Below, one piece after another: positions 1 through 5,498 of a stretch of DNA of 5,498 nt. The stretch is from NCBI GenBank assembly GCA_022712835.1, contig JAFLJU010000330.1, positions 1 to 5,498 of the forward strand, given 5' to 3'. The first letter of the stretch is position 1. Every line of letters begins with the position of its first letter. This DNA is from Desulfobacteraceae bacterium. Its GTDB lineage: Bacteria; Desulfobacterota; Desulfobacteria; Desulfobacterales; Desulfobacteraceae. Below the pieces are notes generated by a model, which saw only the letters and a program-made list of their open reading frames with translations, did not search any database and was not told the origin of the DNA. Both the position numbers and the translations under genes were made by a program.

Positions 1-2
1 CC

Positions 3-665
3 TATGGGGCTGTGGACACCAGCCGTCGGCCCATGCTTCGGCTAAGTTTTGGCAATTTTAAGATTGCCGCCATCCAACCAGAGACCACAACCTGGGCTCC
101 AGCAGGGACCACCCCAGAGGTTAAAATCCCGAAATTTGAAGCAAGCTATCACCTGGAATTTGATAATGCCTTTCTGGACTTCCAGGGCGGATATCAAAAC
201 TATGAGATAAAAGATACCGCCACATTTGTCACCCATGATGTAGTTTCCTATGTTATTGCGGTGGGGGGTCAGATCAAATTGGGTGCAGCATATCTGGGTG
301 GCAATGTCTGGTTTGGCCAAAATACCGGACCCTACAATCTAACCTGTGGCGTTGATGATAATCCCGCTGTTGCAGGAACAAGTTTAAATGATAACGACTC
401 CCTGGGATATGCTATTATTGGCGGGTTCAAACTCAATGAATCGATTTCTTTTGAAGCCGGTTACGGGTATACCCAAGGCGAACTTGACCAGGGTGCCTTT
501 GAAAAAGACAAATTGAATGCCTATTATTTACAATCCACTATTACCCTGGCCCAGGGTGTCTTTTTTGTCCCCGAAATCGGAGTGATTGACAACAAAAAAG
601 ATAAAACCGGAAATGAAGAACCGGAACTTCGCTACGCCGGTATCAAATGGCAGATCAATTTTTAA
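3..665 (+). CDS. Outer-membrane beta-barrel porin-like protein, C-terminal fragment
   Basis: The reading frame is open to the left edge, so this is the C-terminal part (about 220 residues) of a longer protein. The GTG at 12 is not a credible start: in-frame codons precede it, it opens in mid-domain, and no signal peptide follows. The sequence alternates polar and hydrophobic residues in short amphipathic stretches rich in Tyr, Phe and Gly (for example around GGQIKLGAAYLGGNVWFGQ and ISFEAGYGYTQGEL), separated by Asn/Asp-rich turns. The protein ends AGIKWQINF. A C-terminal Phe preceded by alternating hydrophobic residues is the known recognition signal of the BAM outer-membrane assembly machinery. 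I infer a diffusion porin in the outer membrane. I cannot fix the family (a DcaP-like or other proteobacterial porin is possible) or the substrate. It is transcribed towards the minus-strand operon and ends about 60 bp before a shared hairpin terminator. Confidence 0.72.
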   Translation, partial: YGAVDTSRRPMLRLSFGNFKIAAIQPETTTWAPAGTTPEVKIPKFEASYHLEFDNAFLDFQGGYQNYEIKDTATFVTHDVVSYVIAVGGQIKLGAAYLGGNVWFGQNTGPYNLTCGVDDNPAVAGTSLNDNDSLGYAIIGGFKLNESISFEAGYGYTQGELDQGAFEKDKLNAYYLQSTITLAQGVFFVPEIGVIDNKKDKTGNEEPELRYAGIKWQINF

Positions 666-716
666 ACCGATCTATTTTTTAAACCGATCCATACTTTAAA
701 CCGATCATGCTTTAAA
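661..716. repeat. 17-bp tandem repeat, three copies plus a partial fourth
   Basis: The 12-mer TTTAAACCGATC occurs at 661-672, 678-689 and 695-706, and a truncated copy (TTTAAA only) begins at 711. The start-to-start spacing is 17, 17 and 16 bp. The five-base spacers between the conserved cores differ. The first copy contains the porin stop codon (TAA, 663-665), so the array starts exactly at the end of the gene. Each core contains TAA, and because 17 is not a multiple of three the copies place stops in all three plus-strand frames. It most likely arose by local duplication or slippage; any function is unknown. Confidence 0.8.
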
Positions 717-722
717 AGAAGC

Positions 723-764
723 GATATTCCCGGAAAGACAAGACATAGTTTCTCCGGGAATATC
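723..764. terminator. Bidirectional hairpin terminator between convergent genes
   Basis: GATATTCCCGGA (723-734) and TCCGGGAATATC (753-764) form a perfect 12-bp inverted repeat around an 18-nt loop. On the plus strand it is followed by ATTTTAAA. On the minus strand the bases after the stem read GCTTCTTTTAAA. Both exits are therefore moderately U-rich in RNA, as expected for intrinsic termination in both directions. It lies 57 bp after the porin stop and 47 bp after the stop of the solute-binding protein gene, the expected place for a shared terminator of two converging transcripts. Confidence 0.75.
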
Positions 765-811
765 ATTTTAAAGGGGAAGGCAAAGATACCGCGCCCCCAC
801 CATCGTAAATT

Positions 812-1663
812 CTACTCGGATAAAGAATTTAGTTCGACCAGTACGTCAAATGCGGGTGGCCTTAAACTTGCAAACTTGCTAAACCATTTATCATAAATGG
901 CCAGCATCTCTTTTGATCGACTCAAACCCGTTATGGCGCGATCTGCCATCAGGCGAAAGTCGGCATCATTTTTTCTGACGGCCAGGGCAAGGGGTTCATA
1001 GGAAAACAGATCCTGGAGGATCGAAAATTTACCTGGATCACCGGAATTTAACGCCAGACCGATTAGAACCACCTGATCACAAGCAAAGGCATCAATTTCA
1101 CCACTTTCCAACGCTTTACGCCCTTCAAGATTCGAATTGACAAAGACAATACTGGCATCGATTTTTGTCTCTTTAAACAGGTCATTTAACTCGGTAGCCG
1201 TTGTTGTGTTTGTCACCACCCCAATTCTTTTCCCGGAAAAGTTACCCCGGATATCCTCACCTGCCATGGTCATGAAAGAAGCACCGGTAACAAAGATAAT
1301 TTGTGAAAAATCTACCATCTCGCTCCGGGAAAGCGTTTTGGTCGTCGCCCCGCACAACAGATCAATCTTTTTTTCCGTCAATGCACGAAATCTGCCTTCA
1401 GATGTCACCAAAACATATTCAACCGTTATATCCTTCCCCAATTTTTTTTTGACGCCAGCGACGATATTTTTACAAATATCAATGGAATAACCTGCAGGGA
1501 TACCCTCTTTGTTCAAAAAAGACATGGGGGGGTTGGACTCCCGATACCCTATTTTTATTTTTCCTGAGCTTTGGATCTGTTCAAGGGTTCCGGTTAACTC
1601 CTGGGCTGATAACGGGCTGATAAAAAATGTTAAAAATAAAATAGCGGTCAGTAAACCTTTCAT
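812..1663 (-). CDS. Periplasmic amino-acid-type solute-binding protein (SBP family 3)
   Basis: This is a 283-residue periplasmic binding protein of the SBP_bac_3 family, which captures small amino acids such as glutamate, aspartate or glutamine for ABC import. Residues 1-20 form a signal peptide (MKG, a hydrophobic core LLTAILFLTFFISP, probable cleavage after LSA). The family landmarks are in order: IKIGYRESNPPMSF at 36-49, GYSIDIC at 58-64, and LLCGATTKTLSRSEMVDFS at 102-120, where Arg113 is at the position that binds the ligand carboxylate. TNTTTATEL follows at 151-159, and GEIDAFACDQ at 188-197 carries the Asp (196) expected to contact the ligand amino group. The pattern is closest to GltI/glutamate-aspartate binders, but the ligand is not proven. 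I chose the ATG at 1663 over an upstream TTG at 1696 because it follows GGAGA at a spacing of 8 and begins a clean signal peptide. No family-3 permease or ATPase lies next to it; its upstream neighbour is yejE, 77 bp away. It may serve a remote transporter or act as a sensor ligand receptor. Confidence 0.88.
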   Translation of the reverse strand: MKGLLTAILFLTFFISPLSAQELTGTLEQIQSSGKIKIGYRESNPPMSFLNKEGIPAGYSIDICKNIVAGVKKKLGKDITVEYVLVTSEGRFRALTEKKIDLLCGATTKTLSRSEMVDFSQIIFVTGASFMTMAGEDIRGNFSGKRIGVVTNTTTATELNDLFKETKIDASIVFVNSNLEGRKALESGEIDAFACDQVVLIGLALNSGDPGKFSILQDLFSYEPLALAVRKNDADFRLMADRAITGLSRSKEMLAIYDKWFSKFASLRPPAFDVLVELNSLSE

Positions 1664-1670
1664 GCAGCGT

Positions 1671-1678
1671 ATCTCCAA
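1671..1678 (-). promoter_or_regulatory. Ribosome binding site deciding the start of the solute-binding protein
   Basis: On the minus strand the bases read TTGGAGAT, with GGAGA ending 8 nt before the ATG at 1663. The alternative in-frame TTG at 1696 would add 11 charged and polar residues in front of the signal peptide, and this Shine-Dalgarno would then fall inside the gene. This supports the shorter protein. Confidence 0.7.
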
Positions 1679-1703
1679 TTTAGGGTTAAAATCCAATTTA
1701 AAT

Positions 1704-1732
1704 AGTGTAAAAAAGCTTAATTTTGTTCACAA
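1704..1732 (-). promoter_or_regulatory. Candidate sigma70-type promoter for the solute-binding protein gene
   Basis: In the AT-rich gap between yejE and the solute-binding protein gene, the minus strand carries TTGTGA (1727-1732), a 17-bp spacer and TACACT (1704-1709). Each box matches the consensus at four of six positions. Transcription would begin near 1697, about 34 nt before the start codon. The -35 box is part of TTGTGAACAA, whose outer TTGT/ACAA arms are inverted repeats and could be an operator half. AT-rich DNA often yields such matches by chance, so this is only a candidate. Confidence 0.3.
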
Positions 1733-1741
1733 GTTAAAAGT

Positions 1742-2785
1742 TTATTCGTAGATGGTATGCCGTTTGGGATCAAAGGCTTCCCGTATCCCTTCGCCGGTAA
1801 AGGTAACGGTCATCAGCGTCACCACGAGCGCTCCGACCACGGAAGCTGCTATCCACCAGGCCTCCATATTCTGCCAACCCTGGGACAAAAGCTCTCCCCA
1901 GGAGGGGGTGGGGGCGGGAAGGCCGAATCCCAGATAATCCAGGCTGGTCAACGAGACGATTCCCCCGGAAATGGCAAAGGGAGCATAGGTGACAATCACG
2001 GAAATGGTATTGGGAATGATATGCCGGAATATAATCCTGAAATGGGAAGCCCCAAGGGACCGGACGGCCAGGATATATTCCTTTTCCTTTTCCCGATAGG
2101 TCATGGTACGCATCACCCAGGTGATACCGATCCAGCCGAAAAATGCCATGATCAAAACCAGGATCATAAAATTGGGCACCACAATGGAGGAGATGATAAT
2201 AATCACGTATAGAAACGGAACATTGCTCCAGATTTCAATCACCCGTTGGAAGAACAGATCAAATTTTCCCCCGAAATACCCCATGGAACAGCCAATGGTG
2301 ATGCCAATGGTGTAGTTGAGCAGCAGAAGGACGAAGGAAAAAACAATTGCCGTGCGAAATCCAAACACAAGCCGTGCCAGAATATCCCGGCCCACATTGT
2401 CCGTACCCAAAAAATGCCGGGCTGAAAAGGAAGGGGGAAAAGGAGGATATTCATTGAATCGAAGATCGTTTTCGTAAGCGTTGTAGGGAACAATGGGCAT
2501 GAGAACAAAGCCTTCCTTTTCCCCGGCTAATTTCAGCTTTAAATCCCTGTAATTTGTTTCATACCCGTATTCCAGACCAAAGGTGGATCCGGGAATCATC
2601 TGCCCGTAGGTGGGAAAATAAAATTTATTTTCGTAGTGGACCACAAGAGCCCGGGAATTGATAAACAATTCTCCGAAAAATGAAATAATGATCATGGTAG
2701 AAATAATAACAAAGGACCAGAACCCTCGGGAAATGGACCGGAAACGTCTCATTTTCTGCAGAGTAGACGGAGTGAATAACATCAT
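1742..2785 (-). CDS. yejE: ABC transporter permease, YejE type (oligopeptide/microcin C importer)
   Basis: This is a 347-residue inner-membrane permease of the DppC/OppC superfamily, best matched by YejE, one of two channel subunits of the YejABEF importer for peptides and microcin C-like peptide-nucleotides. It begins with a cytoplasmic tail and a first membrane helix at about 23-42 (RGFWSFVIISTMIIISFFGE). A YejE-like periplasmic segment follows at about 48-120 (YFPTYGQ, STFG, TNYRDL), absent from ordinary DppC proteins. Residues 124-138 (HFLGTDNVGRDILAR) are the conserved N-terminal motif of these permeases. Further helices lie near 145-170, 190-225, 262-282 and 310-330. The EAA loop that docks the ATPase is at about 236-264 (EYILAVRSLGAS, then RHIIPN). 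The C-terminus EGIREAFDPKRH is typical. Tandem ATG codons begin the gene; the first (2785) follows AAGGA at a spacing of 6, although the second is also possible. It lies 22 bp after yejB. The expected next gene, the yejF ATPase, is absent. Confidence 0.92.
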   Translation of the reverse strand: MMLFTPSTLQKMRRFRSISRGFWSFVIISTMIIISFFGELFINSRALVVHYENKFYFPTYGQMIPGSTFGLEYGYETNYRDLKLKLAGEKEGFVLMPIVPYNAYENDLRFNEYPPFPPSFSARHFLGTDNVGRDILARLVFGFRTAIVFSFVLLLLNYTIGITIGCSMGYFGGKFDLFFQRVIEIWSNVPFLYVIIIISSIVVPNFMILVLIMAFFGWIGITWVMRTMTYREKEKEYILAVRSLGASHFRIIFRHIIPNTISVIVTYAPFAISGGIVSLTSLDYLGFGLPAPTPSWGELLSQGWQNMEAWWIAASVVGALVVTLMTVTFTGEGIREAFDPKRHTIYE

Positions 2786-2789
2786 GATG

Positions 2790-2796
2790 CTTCCTT
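2790..2796 (-). promoter_or_regulatory. Ribosome binding site of yejE
   Basis: The minus strand reads AAGGAAG just upstream of the tandem ATG codons of yejE, with AAGGA ending 6 nt before the first and 9 nt before the second. It lies in the 22-bp gap after the yejB stop. yejE therefore has its own strong initiation signal, unlike yejB. Confidence 0.7.
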
Positions 2797-2807
2797 AACT
2801 AAACACA

Positions 2808-3848
2808 TTATTTAAACCGAACCCGGGGATCCACCGCGGCCACGCACAGATCAGACAAAATATTGCCCACCATGAACAACAGCGAGGAGATGACCAGGAT
2901 TCCCATAACCACTGGATAATCCCGGTCCAAAATTGACTCATATCCCAAAAGCCCCATGCCATTGATATTAAATACTTTTTCAATGAGAAAGGACCCCATG
3001 AGCAGAATGGAAATATTGTTTCCAAAACTTGTGGCAATCGGTATCAGGCTGTTTCTCAGGGCATGGCGAAATACAGCCTTTTTAAAGGAAAGTCCTTTGG
3101 CAATGGCAGTTCTCACATAATCGGCGGACAAATTGTCCATGAGGGTATTTTTCATGAGCAGGGTCATGACGGTAAAGGAGCCAATGATATATGCAAACAG
3201 CGGTAGGATGGTGTGCCAGCCAATATCCATGATTTTTTCAAAAAAACTCATCTCATCAAAAAAATCAGAAACCAGTCCCCCCAGGGGAAACACATCAAAC
3301 CTTGAGGAAAACAACACCAGCATAAAAACCCCTGCCACCCACCCGGGGATGGCATACCCTGTAAAAATAAGGGTGGAGGTAAAATTATCAAACCCGGATT
3401 TATGACGCACCGCCTTGGCAACCCCCAGGGGGATGCAGATCCCATAAATTAAGATCAGGCTCAAGGTTCCGAAATAAAGGGAAATGGGAATCCGTTCACG
3501 AATCATCTCCCACACCGGGTCCTGGTAACGGGTTGACCGGCCCAGATCCCCCTGGAGCACCTTTGAAAGCCAGGAAAAATAACTTTCGAGAATCGGTTTG
3601 TCAAACCCGTAATATTCTTTTAATTTTAAAATCTGATCCTGGGAAAGTGGCTGACCCGACCCGGCACCGGCCTTGAATGAAGCGTTAGAACTTCCACCGG
3701 CACCGCTCATCTGCATGGCCCTGGTTTGGGCAATAATGCGTTCAATGGGTCCGCCGGGCACAAAACGGGTAATGGTAAAAACCATGATGGTGATCCCCAG
3801 GAAAGTGGGGATCACCAGCAACAATCGTCTGATAAAGTATGCGGTCAT
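2808..3848 (-). CDS. yejB: ABC transporter permease, YejB type (oligopeptide/microcin C importer)
   Basis: This is a 346-residue inner-membrane permease of the DppB/OppB superfamily and the partner of YejE in a heterodimeric peptide channel. The N-terminus YFIRRLLLVIPTFLGIT (4-20) and the following RFVPGGPIE (28-36) are characteristic of the YejB branch. A Gly/Ser/Ala-rich, probably flexible stretch follows at 48-66, and then LKEYYGFDKPILESYFSWL (75-93) and GDLGRS (100-105), the usual periplasmic region of these proteins. Membrane helices lie at about 9-29, 125-145, 157-181, 212-232, 275-290 and 312-335. The ATPase-docking EAA loop is at about 243-271 (DYVRTAIAKGLSFKKA, then RHALRNSLIP). The end, AAVDPRVRFK, is normal, so the gene appears full length. 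Its ATG overlaps the alaS stop by four bases (ATGA), and no convincing Shine-Dalgarno precedes it, which suggests translation by termination-reinitiation. The usual upstream neighbour yejA is replaced by alaS. Confidence 0.93.
   Translation of the reverse strand: MTAYFIRRLLLVIPTFLGITIMVFTITRFVPGGPIERIIAQTRAMQMSGAGGSSNASFKAGAGSGQPLSQDQILKLKEYYGFDKPILESYFSWLSKVLQGDLGRSTRYQDPVWEMIRERIPISLYFGTLSLILIYGICIPLGVAKAVRHKSGFDNFTSTLIFTGYAIPGWVAGVFMLVLFSSRFDVFPLGGLVSDFFDEMSFFEKIMDIGWHTILPLFAYIIGSFTVMTLLMKNTLMDNLSADYVRTAIAKGLSFKKAVFRHALRNSLIPIATSFGNNISILLMGSFLIEKVFNINGMGLLGYESILDRDYPVVMGILVISSLLFMVGNILSDLCVAAVDPRVRFK
3845..3848 (-). promoter_or_regulatory. ATGA stop-start overlap coupling alaS to yejB
   Basis: Read on the minus strand, ATGA contains the yejB start (ATG, 3848-3846) and the alaS stop (TGA, 3847-3845). 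The 20 or so bases before it (ATCGGTTTATCAGACCATTTC) contain no purine-rich ribosome binding site. Ribosomes finishing alaS would be expected to reinitiate on yejB, tying synthesis of the permease to that of the synthetase. Confidence 0.7.
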
Positions 3849-5498
3849 GAAATGGTCTGATAAACCGATTCAAGTGCCGCATCAAGGAATTCTGGTTTTG
3901 TACCTCCGGCCTGGGCCATGTCGGGTCGTCCCCCGCCGCCACCGCCGACTATTCCCGCGGCGATTTTGACAATGTTTCCTGCCTTATACTTCCCGGTCAG
4001 ATCATCGGTCACAACAGAGATGAGCAAAACCTTACCATTGGATTCTGCACCCAAAAGCAAGACACCGGAACCCAATTTTGTCTTGAACTTATCTGCCAGG
4101 TCCCGAAGCTGGGAGGGATTTTCTATCTCCACCCGCTTGGCCAGCACCTTGATACCGTTGATTTCCCGGATATCCTCTTCGATGGTGCTAACAGACTTGG
4201 AGGCAAGTTTGGCCTTGATGGAGATCAGCTCTTTTTCAAGGGCTTTTTTCTCCTGCACCAAGGCGTCCACACGGGTCACCACAGTTTCACGATTTGCCTT
4301 GACAAGAGATGCAAGCGCTTCCATTACGGCTTGATCCGAATGGACCCGATCCAGGGCAATCTTACCTGTGGCGGCTTCAATCCGTCGCACCCCGGAAGCG
4401 ATGCCACCTTCGGACAAAATCCTGAACAGCCCGATATCTCCTGTAAACTTCGTATGGGTTCCCCCGCAAAGTTCCCGGGAAAATGATCCCTGGGATACAA
4501 CCCTTACCTCATCCCCGTATTTTTCTTCAAAAAGTGCTGTTGCACCTTTCTTAACGGCCTCATCCATGGTCATCTCTTTTGTTTCAACCGAATGATTTTC
4601 ACGAACCCTCACATTGACCTCATTTTCTATAGCCTCAAGTTCCTGCATGGAAATAGATGAGAAATGGGTAAAGTCAAATCTTAGTCTCGTGTCTGTCACA
4701 AGAGAGCCTGCCTGCTTTACGTGGTCTCCCAGAACTTTTCTCAGGGCTGAGTGCAGGATATGTGTGGCAGTATGATTCCGGGCGATATTTTGTCTTTTCC
4801 CCGTATCTACTTTGAGTGTAAATGAATCCCCTTTTTTTGCTTCACCTTTCTCAACCACGCCTTTATGTATGAAAAGTCCGGTTGGATCTTTCACTGTATC
4901 CGTGATGTTGATGACGCAGTTTTTATTTTCAAAGATTCCAGTATCTCCCGCCTGACCGCCTGATTCTGCATAAAACACTGTAGCAGTTGTGACAATTTCG
5001 ATGGCATGACCCTTTTGGGCCGTTTCAATTTCCTTATCATCCCTGACAATGATAAGGACATCAGATTCTCCTTGAATATTGTCATAGCCTTCAAAAGAGG
5101 TTTTCACCCCTTCTGATGTCAGAACTTTGTACGCTTTGCCAACACCTGTGAATTTTTTAGTGGACTTTGATCTTGCCTTTTGTTCTGCCATGGCACGGTC
5201 AAACCCGTCTATATCAAGGTCAATATTCATCTCCTTGACATGATCGGCAATGATGTCCACGGGAAATCCAAAAGTGTCGTAGAGGCTGAAAATGATATCT
5301 CCACGAATGATACCTCTTTTCTTTCCGGCCGACAACTCTTGACCGGGCGTAATTAAACCAGGACCATCCAAATCACTTAAAATGTCTTTAATTACAGTTT
5401 CTAAGAGTTTCATTCCCGTGTCCAGGGTTTCAAGAAACTTTTCCTCTTCATTTTTTACGACATTCAGAATAAAAGCTGCCGAGTCTTTAAGCTCGGGA
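3845..5498 (-). CDS. alaS: Alanyl-tRNA synthetase, C-terminal 550 residues (5' end off the window)
   Basis: AlaRS attaches alanine to tRNA-Ala in the cytoplasm and hydrolyses mischarged Ser- or Gly-tRNA-Ala. The frame stays open through the right edge. Codons upstream of the ATG at 5413 encode KNEEEKFLETLDTG, a typical internal AlaRS stretch, so that ATG is not the start. Matching the editing-site residues to E. coli AlaRS (His564, His568, Cys666, His670) gives a constant offset of about 322, so the class II catalytic core and part of the tRNA-recognition region are missing from view. What is visible: SLYDTFGFPVD (residues 71-81 of the fragment); the editing domain with zinc-type ligands HTATH (242-246, bases 4760-4774) and CGGTH (344-348, bases 4454-4468); GVRRIEA; and a Lys/Glu-rich coiled coil at about 400-435. 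The C-Ala domain ends with VGGGGGGRPDMAQAGG. All editing residues are present and no frameshift is seen, so it should be a functional housekeeping enzyme. Its promoter lies outside the window. Confidence 0.97.
   Translation of the reverse strand, partial: PELKDSAAFILNVVKNEEEKFLETLDTGMKLLETVIKDILSDLDGPGLITPGQELSAGKKRGIIRGDIIFSLYDTFGFPVDIIADHVKEMNIDLDIDGFDRAMAEQKARSKSTKKFTGVGKAYKVLTSEGVKTSFEGYDNIQGESDVLIIVRDDKEIETAQKGHAIEIVTTATVFYAESGGQAGDTGIFENKNCVINITDTVKDPTGLFIHKGVVEKGEAKKGDSFTLKVDTGKRQNIARNHTATHILHSALRKVLGDHVKQAGSLVTDTRLRFDFTHFSSISMQELEAIENEVNVRVRENHSVETKEMTMDEAVKKGATALFEEKYGDEVRVVSQGSFSRELCGGTHTKFTGDIGLFRILSEGGIASGVRRIEAATGKIALDRVHSDQAVMEALASLVKANRETVVTRVDALVQEKKALEKELISIKAKLASKSVSTIEEDIREINGIKVLAKRVEIENPSQLRDLADKFKTKLGSGVLLLGAESNGKVLLISVVTDDLTGKYKAGNIVKIAAGIVGGGGGGRPDMAQAGGTKPEFLDAALESVYQTIS

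Noticed and set aside
1664..1696. Longer solute-binding protein starting at TTG 1696
   Set aside because: It would place 11 extra residues ahead of a clean signal peptide, use a rare start codon, and put the good GGAGA site inside the gene.
1710..1741. Intrinsic terminator after yejE (weak CTT-TT-AA/TTAAG stem followed by six T)
   Set aside because: The stem is only about five AT-rich pairs with a bulge, too weak to call. It is mentioned only as possible attenuation.
1757..2212. Plus-strand open frame of about 150 codons opposite yejE
   Set aside because: It lies entirely antisense to a well-supported permease gene. Its translation is Gly/His/Pro-rich with no domain, and no ribosome binding site is evident. 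It is a shadow of the real gene.
2811..2820. Another TTTAAACCGA matching the intergenic repeat core
   Set aside because: It lies at the end of yejB, where it encodes the final Arg-Phe-Lys on the other strand, as expected from the conserved C-terminus. It is a single shortened copy without the 17-bp period, so probably coincidence.
3918..4334. Plus-strand open frame of about 138 codons opposite alaS, starting with a poly-Pro run
   Set aside because: The poly-Pro run is the complement of the glycine-rich C-Ala motif of AlaRS. The rest is antisense to conserved synthetase sequence, so there is no support for a gene.
5411..5413. ATG at 5413 as the start of a short alaS
   Set aside because: In-frame codons upstream continue to the window edge and encode typical internal AlaRS sequence. 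The protein would also lack its catalytic domain. The gene is simply cut by the right edge.

Overview
This 5.5 kb window looks like ordinary chromosome from a Gram-negative bacterium. It has an outer-membrane beta-barrel protein ending in Phe, a secreted periplasmic binding protein and inner-membrane ABC permeases. Moderate GC content and the protein style suggest a sulfate-reducing Desulfobacterota member (Desulfobacteraceae-like), but this is an impression from reading and not a database result.

Layout, left to right. (1) Positions 3-665, plus strand: the C-terminal part of an outer-membrane porin-like protein, whose start lies off the left edge. (2) Positions 661-811: a short convergent intergenic region holding a three-and-a-half-copy 17-bp tandem repeat that begins in the porin stop codon, followed by a perfect 12-bp hairpin that probably terminates transcription from both sides. 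(3) Positions 812-5498, minus strand, transcribed right to left: alaS (alanyl-tRNA synthetase, C-terminal two thirds, cut by the right edge), then yejB and yejE (the two membrane permeases of a YejABEF-type peptide/microcin C importer), then a family-3 periplasmic solute-binding protein of the amino-acid type.

The minus-strand genes look like one operon. The alaS stop and yejB start overlap as ATGA, and yejB has no clear Shine-Dalgarno, so yejB is probably translated by coupling to alaS. yejB and yejE are 22 bp apart. The solute-binding protein follows after 77 bp and may also have a promoter of its own.

The transporter is incomplete here. The ATPase gene (yejF) and the usual large peptide-binding protein (yejA, family 5) are absent from the positions they normally occupy, and an amino-acid-type binding protein sits downstream instead. 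All gene families are known. The unusual points are the coupling of a tRNA synthetase to a peptide importer, the incomplete transporter, and the repeat next to the terminator. I found no mobile element, CRISPR array, tRNA, rRNA or convincing riboswitch, and no gene-free stretch longer than about 150 bp.
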